Positions 23,155 through 33,809 of a stretch of DNA of 64,000 nucleotides are shown one piece after another (positions within the stretch are counted from its first letter, which is position 1; each line of letters starts with the position of its first letter). Position numbers and translations under genes: made by a program. The notes beneath the pieces were generated by a model, which worked only from the letters and a program-made list of their open reading frames with translations, had not been told where the DNA came from and made no database searches. The DNA comes from Lepeophtheirus salmonis (Eukaryota > Arthropoda > Copepoda > Siphonostomatoida > Caligidae), in NCBI RefSeq assembly GCF_016086655.4, contig NC_052139.2:2976001-3040000 (forward strand), in the 5' to 3' direction.

Positions 23155-24225
23155 TATTTTAAGTTAATAATTAATATTACAATTTAATTTGTTTTTGATT
23201 GACAAATGACTTATTAAAAACTCTTTCTATTTGCATGTAGGAATTTATGGAATTCATAATTGAAACTGTATTTCCCAAAGTGTTTCTCCCAAAGTTCCAT
23301 AATTTAAAGGATTTAAACAAAAGTTGCCAATCAATCAATAAAATAAAGTATGAGCACTAAGATGATAATAAAATCAATATTTTTGGAAAAGTAAATGGCT
23401 TAGATTAAAAAATGGTTTCTAATCGTTCAAAAGATTTATAGAAAAGTTTCAATAGCTTTGAAAAATATTTTGATATAGCTCAAGTTTTGAAAATTACATA
23501 TTTAAAGAAAAACTACGTATTTTCTTTAAAACTTTCAATAAATTTATAGTTAAAACTTTTTGTAAAAACAATAACTTGACCGTACTAAATTTGCAATAAA
23601 ATATATTTTATTATAATTTCAACAAAAAAAATATTTAGATGTTTATAATAACATTAATTATAATGGAATGAAATTGAGTTCATTACCCTTTTTAAATTTA
23701 TTTAGCATATTGCAACCCAATTATTGGACATAAAAGTATAAAAAAGTTGGAATTACGTTTAAATCACATTAAATTCAACAACGAAAAATTTAAATTTTTA
23801 ATAACCATGCCTTAGTGACCATTTAAAGACATTTTCACAGAAAGTAACCGTTTTAATTCAGTTTTTACACATAAAACAAGTTATAAAAATCTAAAATACC
23901 CTAGTCAAAAATGGTACCTACAAAAAATATATCATAAACAAATGTTTATTCTTTTTTTTTCTTGATGATGTATCAAATAAATGAGTGAGCTTTAGATTGA
24001 TCAAAGATACCATACATATTTACTAAACAAAGTAATGTGTTTTCAATCTACAAGTTCAAATACTGGCAACAATAATGGAACTTGTGATCTACTATAAAAT
24101 TACTAGCAATATAACTGGAACTGCAAATGAACAGGGGGCCAGTCTTTTCAAATGAATACGAGATAGTAATTTGCAAAAGATAATTTTTAAAATATATTGA
24201 AGAGACGAAAATAGAGAACTATTAA
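23155..24225. other. Non-coding AT-rich stretch
   Basis: No coding signal or repeat family recognised. Confidence 0.5.
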
Positions 24226-24227
24226 AA

Positions 24228-24528
24228 CTATAAACCATATTTCTTGGCGATGTCCCTGAGTGTAGAGCGTTCATGTTCCTTGGTGTAATATGTCAGTTGG
24301 CATTGAAAAGTAATATTTAGATTATAATTCAAATTGATTCCAAGGGAAGAACGATGATTACGTGATGTTTGTGCTTTCATTGTAAGAGTATATGTACATC
24401 AAAACTTGGGTCAATGCATCTCAGGCCTCCAATTCTCCTTTGAACGATCTCTGTCCAATTAAGTTGTTAATTCTTCGATTGACAGACATATTTACAAATC
24501 TTCCTCTTGCTAATTTTTCCAAACACAT
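24228..24528 (-). pseudogene. Coding-like segment of unknown family, copy 1
   Basis: The minus strand from ATG 24528 reads MCLEKLARGRFVNMSVNRRI, then NNLIGQRSFKGELEA, a TGA stop, and DALTQV. After a one-base shift it reads TMKAQTSRNHRSSLGINLN, continues through LTYYTKEHERSTLRDIAKKY and ends at TAG 24228-24230. The mixed, polar composition is unlike the chance frames around it. It aligns with the segment at 24792-24968 at the protein level (RINN/FIND, LEA/LEASEA, MKAQTSRNHRSSL/IKTYVSLNSRSSL). T8-AAG just upstream of GAAATG could be a splice acceptor. The stop and shift argue that this copy is broken. I do not recognise the protein family. Confidence 0.5.
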
Positions 24529-24782
24529 TTCCTTAAAAAAAATGATTTTACCGTCGCCCTAATGAATATGGAATTGCTGATAAGGAGATGCTAGGCTTGT
24601 TGAAGACAAACAACAAGGTAGCCTTTTAATTTGATAACGAACAACTCGAAAACAAATTTCTAAGGGACAATAATAGGGCATTCTTAGAGCTGGTAATAAT
24701 ATATTTTGGTGCTGCTCCTAAGCGGGGAAAGAGTTTTATGACCCCTTGAAAAATTGCTTCTTGCCCGTTAGCTATCAAAAGT

Positions 24783-24791
24783 CTTACATAC
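24783..24791 (-). promoter_or_regulatory. Candidate 5' splice site GTATGTAAG
   Basis: The plus strand reads CTTACATAC, giving GTATGTAAG on the minus strand directly after the coding-like segment. It matches the metazoan U1 consensus GTRAGT closely. It is supported by its position at the end of the homology with copy 1. Confidence 0.4.
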
Positions 24792-24968
24792 CGTTAAAAT
24801 TTTGATATTTCCATCTGAATTAAAATTAACTCGCAGAGAAGAACGAGAATTGAGAGATACATATGTTTTTATCGTATGAATATATTTAAAAGTTTGGATT
24901 AGTGCATTTAAGGCCTCAGACGCTTCTAACAAAGACATTAATTTAATGAAGTCATTAATAAAACTCAA
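24792..24968 (-). CDS. Coding-like segment of unknown family, copy 2, possible exon
   Basis: The minus frame from 24968 reads MSFINDFIKLMSLLEASEAL, then NALIQTFKYIHTIKTYVSLN, SRSSLRVNFNSDGNIKILT. It is immediately followed by a perfect splice-donor match, GTATGTAAG (plus-strand complement at 24783-24791). That would end an exon at 24792. Protein-level similarity to 24228-24528 runs through this whole part. Nucleotide similarity continues upstream to about 25000, where this copy has a stop in phase. It lies upstream of copy 1 on the same strand, so the pair could be duplicated exons, tandem genes, or two copies of an unknown repeat-encoded protein. Function unknown. Confidence 0.45.
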
Positions 24969-25004
24969 CCATTAATATTCAAATTTCCATATCAACATCA
25001 TTCA

Positions 25005-25650
25005 ATTTATTAGACATTTATGGTACATGTTAGAGGAACTTGTTGTTCAATTTTTTAGAAATGGTAAGCCAGTTTTTTTTGTTTGTCGAGTAAGTTTTCT
25101 CAAGTATGCTGAGCTCTTTAAAAATAAATAACAAAGAGCAACAACAGCTCTATAAAAATATGTACATGAAAATTTGCAAGACTTTGTCACAGATAAAAGT
25201 TTCTTTAAGGATTTTAAAAAGCTGATCTTGTATCATAGATTGATAGGAATTAATTCATTCAAGTATCAAAAATAATTAGGTCTCTTAATGTTATTAATAA
25301 TCTTGCCGAAAAGGGTGTTATGTTCATACAAGAATATAATAGCTTGTTAATGAATGACGAATCCCAGTTGAAATTTCTTTTTCTAGTACTAACATTCCAT
25401 AGAAGATTGTATCCTGACTCAAAGAAGAAAACTTTAAAAAAAGATACATTAGTATTTTCTTACATATTATATTAATAAAAAAATTTAAATTTGAAATCAT
25501 TTTGTAAATACTCATATAAATATTATATTACTGGAAAAAAAACTGTAAGAATTGGAAATCAATACTTTCAATTTATCATTAAACTATTAAATATATACAA
25601 CGTGCTACATTGCTATATTATATATGAATTTAAAAATATACATATATTCT
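25005..25650. other. Stretch upstream of the coding-like pair
   Basis: On the minus strand (25324-25515) a 63-codon frame reads YKMISNLNFFINIICKKILM and onwards without clear resemblance. If the 24-25 kb segments are exons, further exons could lie here, but none can be supported. Confidence 0.35.
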
Positions 25651-25654
25651 TTTG

Positions 25655-25990
25655 TTAACCACGTCCTGGTTTTTGGCTTCAAAATGACGTTGGTGGTCAT
25701 CTTTTTTTTGTAAAATTGGCTCTACTAAATTTCCATTGCCATATTGTTTTATTTACAAAAAAAAAAATTTTATTATATAAAAATAGGTTAAATTTGTTTT
25801 TACCCCCCTTCCCACACAAAAAAGGTCACTAAGGTTAAGGTAATCCAATGTGCATTTTTTTTTGTTTGTAAAAGTAAAAAAAAACATATTTTTAATTTTT
25901 TAAAGATATCCATATCCGCTCATATGATGTGATATGCGGATGAATAGACAAATAGGCAAAAAGGCTACATGTCATTTAAATATTTTTGTC
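25655..25990 (-). repeat. Repeat family R4, copy b
   Basis: The inverted counterpart of 22852-23150. The plus strand shows CTACTAAATTTCCATTGCCA, AAAAAAGGTCACTAAGG, TTAAGGTAATCCAATGTGCA, TATCCGCTCATATGATGTGA and AGGCTACATGTCATTTAAAT. The two copies enclose the coding-like segments at 24-25 kb. Confidence 0.7.
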
Positions 25991-25994
25991 ATTA

Positions 25995-26705
25995 TTTGAG
26001 AAAAGAAAAAAATGCTTCATTATACACATTTGTAAAAAAACTTTTGATAGAAGTGTTTTAATTTTACAAACAAGAAGTAATGTGTGGAACACGGATGATA
26101 TTCAAAAAATCCCATTATATTTTGTGGCTAATATTTGGAAAACAATTACGCATCAATTTTTCAAAAATAAGTTTATTTAAAGCGTAAATAATAAGGGTCT
26201 CATTTACTAATGAGTATTTAGTTATAAAAGGTCCAAATCAGCTGCATTATTGATTTGTTATTAACTTTACTGAGAAAATACTCAATAGAAGAATATTTAA
26301 AAACTCAATTGCTTTTCCTATATATTAGAACTTCTTTATTTCCTTATAATTAATTATCACAGAATTTAAAAAAAAATTAAGCCCTTAACCGCAATAAATT
26401 TCCATATAAAAATCGTTTAAATTGATATTGATGTTGAAATAGACTTTTACAATGAAATATTTTTATGTAAATGAAATTATAATTATTCATGCTTTAAATA
26501 AGTACATTTACTGTAGAAACAATTGAAAAACAAAGTGTTTTTCTTTTTTATACAAAACCCATAAAATATGTTGACTTTCTAGCATTTAAATTTAATTTTT
26601 CCAAGATTTGATTTTTGCATATAAAATATAAGTACAAATGAGAAGTTAATACTAAATTTCCCCTAGAATTTACAAATTTTTATATAAGTTATAGATTTTT
26701 TTGTT
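25995..26705. other. Non-coding AT-rich stretch
   Basis: No motif recognised. Confidence 0.5.
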
Positions 26706-26710
26706 CGCAA

Positions 26711-27169
26711 AAGTTGTCTCAAAACCATAAAAAGAGTCTCCAAGTCCACCGTCTACGCTGTAAGCAAGTATGAGATGTTGGAGAGTAAGAAGTCTCTATC
26801 AATAATGCCAGACTGGATCCAGAGGAGGTAAAGAAATGAGACCAACCAATCCCCTAAAGTATATAAGGGTGCATTCAAGATATCTCGGGATTGCACACCA
26901 TACTGCCGATAGAACTATCAAAAAAGTGGGTGGAAGAGGCCACTTTTGACACTAGAAATAAAAAAATTACAACTACTGCGTCTTTTAAACTTTTTTTTTT
27001 TTGTTTTGATACTTTTGCCCCCTATAGCCCTGATTTGGGTGCATATCGAGGGGAAGGCTTTACATCCACAGATGGTGGCAGGTCTGCCACAGCCCCCATG
27101 TATCCATCATTGCTGCTAAGGTTGGCTACATTAGTGATTAAGAGGGCTCAAATACACCTCCATCTATAG
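26711..27169 (+). pseudogene. Mariner-type transposase relic, catalytic middle missing
   Basis: The N-terminal helix-turn-helix reads KTIKRVSKSTVYAVSKYEML (26716-26775). The second helix-turn-helix (26855-26930) reads HSRYLGIAHHTADRTIKKVG in another frame, and the two are separated by stops and frameshifts. The middle catalytic region is missing. After a poly-T tract the frame resumes with APYSPDL, is interrupted by a second deletion, and finishes with a shifted C-terminal tail. A nucleotide block from TACATCCACAGATGGTGG to the TAG at 27167 matches the end of the 15.1 kb relic, as does the flank TTGAAGTTTAAAGTTCAACG and TTTTAATGGACC (to about 27260). Same subfamily and a similar deletion architecture. 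Confidence 0.85.
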
Positions 27170-27264
27170 TATTAATTTTGTGGAAATTCTAATGTTTAAT
27201 AATTAATTATATTTTGTTGAAGTTTAAAGTTCAACGTGTTTACATTTTAATGGACCAGTCAATA

Positions 27265-28365
27265 GAATTGAATAAGGATTTTTTTGAAAACTAAATTTTT
27301 TTCGAGCCGTGCTATTTTTAAATACGTGCCTATTTGTGTTTCACATTTGAGTAATTCCTTTCATTTAAGATAGAAAGTTGAATGACATTTTTATATTAAA
27401 GGTATCTCTTTTTTTTTTGTTCTTATTGTTTTTGAAACAACAACGGTATTTATGTCTGTACGTATTTTCCATAGGTATAACGAAAAAAACGAGGAAGAGG
27501 GGGAAAAATGTCGGAAGTTGGAGTCAGAAGATCATTCACATATACATATATATGAAATATCTAGGCTAGGTAATTATAACTCATAATGTATACGTCAACA
27601 ACTTACCTATAATTATCAGAGCCAACAAAAAAAAGGATATGTTTTCACCCCAAAAGAAAAGTTGGATAGCGGGTCGAGCATAATTAATATTTTTAGAAAA
27701 TCTTTTAGTGTTATTATAATGATTATTTGTTTCTTTATGGCCTAATGAATAATAATTAGTTTCATTATGGAGTATTTAAAATATTTGTAAGATATGATCT
27801 CTGTAGGATGTTTGAAGTTTGCTTGTGCAGAAATTTAAATAATCACTTTGAACTAAAAACCCATAAAAGAAAAACAAATTTGCAAATGATGGGGTTTTAC
27901 ACATGGATATCACACAAAATAAGACCTTTAGATTTTAAGATAGGTTACTATCGTAATGAAATAATAATTAGTCTACTTAGTAAATAATAAAAATCGTTCC
28001 ATTTGACACACATACGTGGGTTGTCTACACAAAAGGAAGCTAGCATAATTTTGATTTAAAATGGAGTATATATTATATTTTTCTACTAACTATCGTCAAT
28101 TTCTATGACCACGCTATTACGCTTAGTCCATTGAATGAGATGCAAATTTTACTTAAATTAACCCCAATACAAAATTAGAAAACAATATACGTTAATGTCA
28201 AAGGTCCTATGGGGACCAATATAAATCTTTTCAATCAAAAAAGATTCTACAGTACAGTTTTAATTCTTGGGTATCTTAATTCATCCCACAAATTTGAAAG
28301 TAAAGCATTTAGTTGAGTTAAACATGTCCCTGAAATATTGGCATGTATGTACTTATTAAGAAAAG
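27265..28365. other. Non-coding stretch
   Basis: A 63-codon plus frame at 27378-27569 has no resemblance to known families. No repeats recognised. Confidence 0.45.
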
Positions 28366-28389
28366 AGTCAATACAGATTTCCTCATTTT

Positions 28390-28434
28390 ACTTGATTTTT
28401 GCTCAAAATGTTTTTATATTGATGCACCCTGTAT
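28390..28434 (-). repeat. Lone transposon end (right terminal repeat)
   Basis: TGATTTTTGCTCAAAATGTTTTTATATTGATGCACCCTGTA ends at 28434. Its complement starts TACAGGGTGCATCAATATAA, matching the TA-CAGGG pattern of the other mariner-type ends here. No transposase coding is seen on its left side, so it is probably a deleted copy or non-autonomous element. A related inner sequence occurs near 17168-17215. Confidence 0.5.
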
Positions 28435-28439
28435 GATTT

Positions 28440-29375
28440 CCCCCCTCCCCCTATATATATATGCCAGTACTTCAAAGAGTCCTACAATTATTTTAAAAGA
28501 CATACTGTGTCTTCTGATTACACAGTCAATAAACTATCAGTGTAAAAGTAGTATTTTATTATTTTTAAATGCAATTGGTGGATTTTATTGTAATATTCTT
28601 GGAAAAAAGAATCCTGTGAAATTTAACTGAGCCTGATTTGTTGAAATCCGAACTAAACGGGGTATTTATGCATTCACAAAGAAAATTTTATATTCTCATT
28701 TACCGACTTAATCCTTAGTCTTTCTAAAATTCATTTATATACATGCTTGTGACTGAAAAAATGTATGCTGGACGGAAACTATTTTAAACTAAGGATATCT
28801 AAAGATTTCATAATATCTGAGATTTTGGTTTATAAGTGTTTGAGTTAACGTATTTTCCATTCGGATTGTAAATAATATCGTGAGATGCAAATAATTTTAA
28901 TTACTTACAGCTTTTTTTTAAATACCCAACACATATTACCAGTCGCGATGGGGCTCTAATTTGACAACAGGTGCAAGAGTAAATCTACTCAAAAATTTAC
29001 CCTAAACTTTTGATAAAATATTTATTTGAATTTTCGTTTTTTTTCCCATTTAAAGTATATCAATTTCCCCTATAAAATATTTCCTGAATAGTTCATAACT
29101 CTTTCAACCCCGCTTCATGTTCAAAGATAAATATTGTGACTAGTAACACTGATTTTTGACATCAATACTAAGTAGTAAAATATTGTCTACAATAAGAAAA
29201 TTAGTTTTGATTTCGATGCCCTTTGGGTTATGAACAGTTATATTTCAAAGATGGTACTACTAATTTAGAATATCACTATTCAGTAATATTCGGAAGAGTA
29301 TTGATAGTTGGATCCGTCAATAGAACATATTACTTAAGTTTAGTCTGTTTGAAGCTATCAGGGATTTGTCATGTT
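28440..29375. other. Non-coding stretch
   Basis: Starts with C-rich and (AT)n runs at 28441-28462. Nothing else recognised. Confidence 0.5.
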
Positions 29376-29384
29376 TTGATTCTT

Positions 29385-29625
29385 ACTTAGGACTGAAGAC
29401 TGAAGTCACGTTCAGTTCAGTCTTTGTGCGGTCCAATTCAGTCCAAAAACTTATAAAGTTTCGTCCTAAATAACGTCACTCCTTTTTTTATTATAGTGCT
29501 GATAGTCTGTAAGACCAGTGGTCTTAAAGACTGCTCCCAAAGACTGATAGGACCTTTCCGAAGACTGGACTGGACCGAATAAATAAGGACTTACACAAGA
29601 CTATCAGTAATTCTAACTAACATTT
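29385..29625. repeat. GGACTGAAGACTG/GACCAGTGGTC-type repeat, related to R2
   Basis: The sequence repeats short words: GGACTGAAGACTGAAG, CAGTTCAGTC, GTCCAATTCAGTCC, GTAAGACCAGTGGTCTTAAAG and GAAGACTGGACTGGACC. The same vocabulary appears at 36630-36725, 36950-37020 and in R2. It is probably a degenerate, palindromic dispersed repeat. Non-coding. Confidence 0.55.
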
Positions 29626-29629
29626 CATT

Positions 29630-30825
29630 CTTTTGCCCATGGATGCAGGGTTAAAAAAAAAAAATGATCTTAAAATGAAAAATCGTAAACTAACGAAACC
29701 AAATAGAATCTGGACTCCACGGAATATTTTTGTTTATGAAGTTCTATCTCTTCATTAAGTGTATCATATTTTATCTGTTTTTGTTTTTTCAAATTATTTA
29801 TTTATTTTGATCAAATATTATCCTTCTTTGGTGTACAACATATAAAACAAGCCGCATGAGTTAGAAGCTTTGATCAATGCCTCTCTAATGAGTATACAAA
29901 CATTCTCAAAAGTACATACGTACATGGGTACACGCTACATGTATTTATTTACAGTCTTTACCCTCTATAATTATCTTGAGAAATTACGTTTATAATGATG
30001 ATTAGTTAATATTATACCTCCTTTTTTTGTATGAGCATAACTCATTCAAGCCATCAATCTTTATTTAATACTAGCCCTTGCATACCACTGAAAGATAGTG
30101 ATTAGTCTTATTTCTATGGATATTCAACAGCCAGTGTTGTAGGTTAAACAAAAAAAGTAAACAAATTAGAGAAAATATACGCATACATACATATCTATAT
30201 GTATGCGTACAAACTACTGCTACTTGGTAATTGCTCTCAAATAAAGTATTTGCTTCAAGCATAATACCAGTATAAATTCATCTCTTTGCAAAAAAAAAAA
30301 TGTATAGATATATATTACAAAAACGTTGAAAATTCATTTCTATATATTCAAATGATTGAGAAATAATTTGCTAAATGTAAGTAATTTTACATTAGTTTTA
30401 ACAGCTAATCCGTATATTACTAAAGATATGAAAATGCTGGAAATCCTTGTGAGCTTATATTAAAAAAAAGTTTAAGATATGTTAGTAACCCACAAAATAT
30501 ATTATTCAATCGTATTAGTGAGTAAGAAGTACTAATGATCTCGTTTACCAGATACATCGTCTCTAAAAGTTATCAATCTTCATACATTTTGATTTTTTTT
30601 GCACTCACCAAGATTTAGACAATTTGCATATATGTATATTTACTTATATATAAAAGGATATCTATATACTAGAATTGGGTGGACTTAAAAATTAACCTCT
30701 ACTGACGAAAATACAAATTCTAGAAAAATGCTATTTTAACTTTTTAAATTATAGAATTATACAATGTTTAGTTTGAATTGGCTTGCTTTGCTATTAATTA
30801 CATTTCCAAGTCTCTTTATAGCTGA
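29630..30825. other. Non-coding stretch with a strong hairpin
   Basis: The only structured element is the inverted repeat at 30178-30209, listed separately. No coding content recognised. Confidence 0.5.
30178..30209. repeat. 12-bp perfect inverted repeat
   Basis: TACGCATACATA and its exact complement TATGTATGCGTA are separated by 8 bases (CATATCTA). It could form a stable hairpin on either strand. It is not flanked by a recognised gene. Confidence 0.8.
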
Positions 30826-30828
30826 GTT

Positions 30829-31695
30829 TCAGCTGATATGGACTAATTCATTTGGGATGCATAAGCGGCTACTATCAAAAAGATTGACTTGACCTCCTTC
30901 TTGACCTGTCCCTACGTCAATGGGTGACAAATTAGTTACGGAGGGGACTTTCTTCTCAGAAGTGTTCGAAATGTTTTTGATACCAGTCCTGAACAATTTT
31001 GTTGGATCAGCTGCGGCCCCATCCTGCCGAAAGCAGATTTCTTTAAAGGAGACATTATTAAAGGGAATCACTTTTGGATCGAAGTAGATGTGCTGGTTCA
31101 TTTTGAGTCCATCAAAAATCCTAAAAAGATGAGAGTTATTTAAAATTTAAAACTACTGCTTCCCAAGTTATTATAGAGTTGGGAGACTTAGTTTGATAAA
31201 AATTTCTTACGTCTAACAAATATTTGATACATCCTTGGATAATTTTCAATCATGGGTTTAAAAATTTTTTGTCATCAAAAATAAGGATCACCGTCAGATT
31301 CTTGGCTCATCTAATGGATAAAGCCTTTTATTAGACGCTTCTCTTGAATTTTGAGGTTAGTTTAGGAGTTGCTAATTGTTTAGCATAATTTAGGAGTTGC
31401 ATTTTTTTGTATGACTTGATTTTAAGGACGTTTTTTTATTAATATCATGATGGACCTCCTCCTCACTTTGTACTACTTAGCTATTTTCCTGATGGTTCAT
31501 GCTGTATTTTGCCATATTCTTCTTCGGACTGGATGATAAAGCTGCGTTACCCTAACGGATTTCTTTCTTGCTCGTTTGAGTCTCCAAAAGTTTTCACTTT
31601 TTTCTAGTATTTATTTTCACCCTTGAAACGTTGCTCCTTGCAACTCTATGAGCAGAAATAATAAAAATCGAGTTTTTCTGGGTTTTTTTAGAAAG
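30829..31695 (-). pseudogene. Mariner-type transposase relic, most domains present
   Basis: Read on the minus strand: a first helix-turn-helix near 31690-31650 (HRVARSNVSRVKI); a second near 31560-31440 (KRARKKSVRVTQL, RRRIWQNTA, TIRKIAK, VRRRSIMILIKKR); a degraded linker; an LIFDDKKFL stretch near 31270 matching the IFSDEKxF block that carries the first catalytic Asp; then an intact frame 31101-30829 with MNQHIYFDPKVIPFNN, EICFRQDGAAADPTKLF (the second catalytic Asp block, QDGAxxHxxK in relatives, here with Asp instead of His) and NLSPIDVG (the SPDLNPxD block). The final C-terminal helices are missing. There are several stops and frameshifts in the first two thirds. With the 47.8 kb relic it is the most complete transposase here. 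Confidence 0.85.
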
Positions 31696-31699
31696 TGGA

Positions 31700-33155
31700 T
31701 GAGGGCGGCACATTACTTACTTGGTCAATAGCAAATCACCAATTCCCATTTTATATTGAATTTAGGTTCAGCCCAACTATTTAGAGTATATCACTATCAA
31801 TCCTTTACATTTTCGAAAATAGGAGTTATCTTTACTTAAATATAAGGTTAAAAAAGGGTTCCTTCAGGTGATCCAATACTATCTAAAAAAAAGGCAGAAG
31901 TAAAAGAGTTTGAGAAGCATTGCTTTTAAAAAGGAAATTGTCAATAATGATACATTATTCAGAAATATTACATATGGATATACATATTTAATTATCTCAA
32001 TTGATAAATTATACAATACATAAATGGTTTTTTTTCAAATGTACTGCACATGAGTTTTATTTTTGTTTCATGGGCTAATTTAAGATGGATGAGTGGGGGA
32101 CTGCAACAATGGGACACAGGTAAATATATTTATGTATATGTTTCGATATGCACATCATAAAATAGTTATGTACTACCCATACAACATATATAGAACCATT
32201 GTAGTATTTTCATAAATATATTTATTATATGTTAGTTTAAGCTTCTTTTCCTCAAATAATAGTGTTGAGACTCTGTCACATACTGATTTTTTATCCCAGT
32301 TCGGATTAAGTGATCTTTTGTACTCCAATTTGGACCGCTATTTTGGTCCAGGCCGTGATCTCAGACACGTCGTTATCTTTACTGTATTACGCAACATTTC
32401 AGCCGAAAAGAAATATGAAAAAAAGGATCAAAATCAGTTGGAAGTTAGCCAATACTTCCCAATTTTAGAATTTTATTTCGTTAACAGTCAAAAATTGTTC
32501 ACAGATTAGCAATATCTAACCCAGTCAATGTTCGGATCACTTATTATGAGAAATGGAGGAGAGGCACGACAGATGACAATAAATAGACTATAAATTTTTG
32601 TGTGATCAAGGTCAAGCCGTTGATACCTTTCATTTTAAATTTTAATTCAGAGTTGATATAGATATAATTTTCTTTCTGACCAGTACTTGCCAAACTACTG
32701 TAAAAAGATCAAATTAGTTTGATCAACTGAAAATTATAACAGTCTCAAACCGGTCTAACATATTCAAACCAAACCATAACACATTCAAAAACATTTTAAA
32801 TCCATACTTTAAAGCATCCTAATGTTTTTTTTGGTCATATTAATATGTATAATTATATGTGGTAATACTGTATAGAACAAATCTGAGGATTAAAAATGGA
32901 TTTATCTTCTATAGGTGCGTATAAGTGTCTGATTAAGCATTATACTATATCTAATTGTAACAAAAAAAGCACATCCAAAATTTCTATTGTTAGAGATGAT
33001 AATGAATGAACCAATCAATTTTGGAAAAACCAATTGTTCAGTAATAGTTAGAGTTTCATTCATTTTAACATTGTTAAATTAAGAGTTATTGTGTGTAGAG
33101 ATTATTTTACCGAAAGCAGAAAATTGCAACAGCTCACATTTCAAATGAAGTACAA
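31700..33155. other. Non-coding stretch
   Basis: A 63-codon plus frame at 32318-32509 (starting YSNLDRYFGPGRDLRHVV) has a mixed composition but no recognised family. No repeat family seen. Confidence 0.4.
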
Positions 33156-33159
33156 GAAA

Positions 33160-33300
33160 GGTGTGAAAACATTTTTGACCACTTTTGAGGGAGAACATTC
33201 TGGTTTCCCTCTTTGCCTGATCCTAACTCCTTTCCAATATAGAGTGTGGTAGGGAGGGGGCAGTTTCTATGGCCAGCAAGGACTCTCTGATGACAGCTGT
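33160..33300 (+). pseudogene. Possible transposase C-terminal scrap
   Basis: One frame near 33200-33250 reads FWFPLCLILTPFQYRVW, which resembles the FWPPSSPDLNPxxYxVW block of mariner-type transposases, with the catalytic SPD region altered. Flanking frames give no further support, so this is a weak call. It lies about 180 bp before the terminal repeat at 33475. Confidence 0.3.
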
Positions 33301-33474
33301 TGTATAATTAAGAAAACATTGTGAGTTCTAGGAGCAAACAAGTGACAAAGCGTCTCTCTTTTTCGTTATTTAGAGCAAAGATAAACAGATTAAATGAGAC
33401 ATTGGTGTATTGTGGCCTGTCAACACAAACACAAGCAAAAGGATTTATTCAAAATTGAGTGTGGATTACATATA

Positions 33475-33802
33475 TTAGGTTGGGGAACAAGTGCAATTTC
33501 GTATTTCTTTGTTACGCCTTCTTTTTAAACTAAGTATATCTTTTTCATTATGGGTTACATCAGATCATACAATAAAGGGTTGTAAAGTTGTGGGTAAATA
33601 CTACAAACGTATCTTAGACAGTATTGAGCATGACCGGTTCAGTCCTGAATGTTCGTGCATCAAGTATAAAGGTCTCAAAGGAATTAATTCTTCTTATTTT
33701 ACATTTTTTCTTCTTGAAAGGGAAAACGCCTCATTTTTGAAGTGGATTCTGACCAAAGACGTATTTTACTTCAAGAATTCAATGACTCACAGAAACTTTT
33801 GA
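33475..33802 (+). mobile_element. Mariner element end with transposase scrap
   Basis: TTAGGTTGGGGAACAAGTGC at 33475, preceded by TA, is a good match to the classical mariner terminal repeat beginning TTAGGTTG. Further in, the frame ending at 33802 contains LLERENASFLKWILTKDVFY. This parallels the LLxRxxxxxFLxxILTGDEKW block around the first catalytic Asp of mariner transposases, with GDEKW changed to KDVFY. The intervening N-terminal domain is absent. Together these indicate a truncated classical mariner, distinct from the CAGGG-ended elements elsewhere in the window. Confidence 0.7.
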
Positions 33803-33809
33803 AACTACG

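Noticed and set aside
24092..24274. A 60-codon minus-strand frame
   Set aside because: It overlaps the 3' end of the coding-like segment in a different frame and shows no similarity to the second copy.
25910..25950. Local inverted repeat CATATCCGC...TATGCGGATG
   Set aside because: The arms are imperfect and the block is part of repeat R4 copy b, so it needs no separate explanation.
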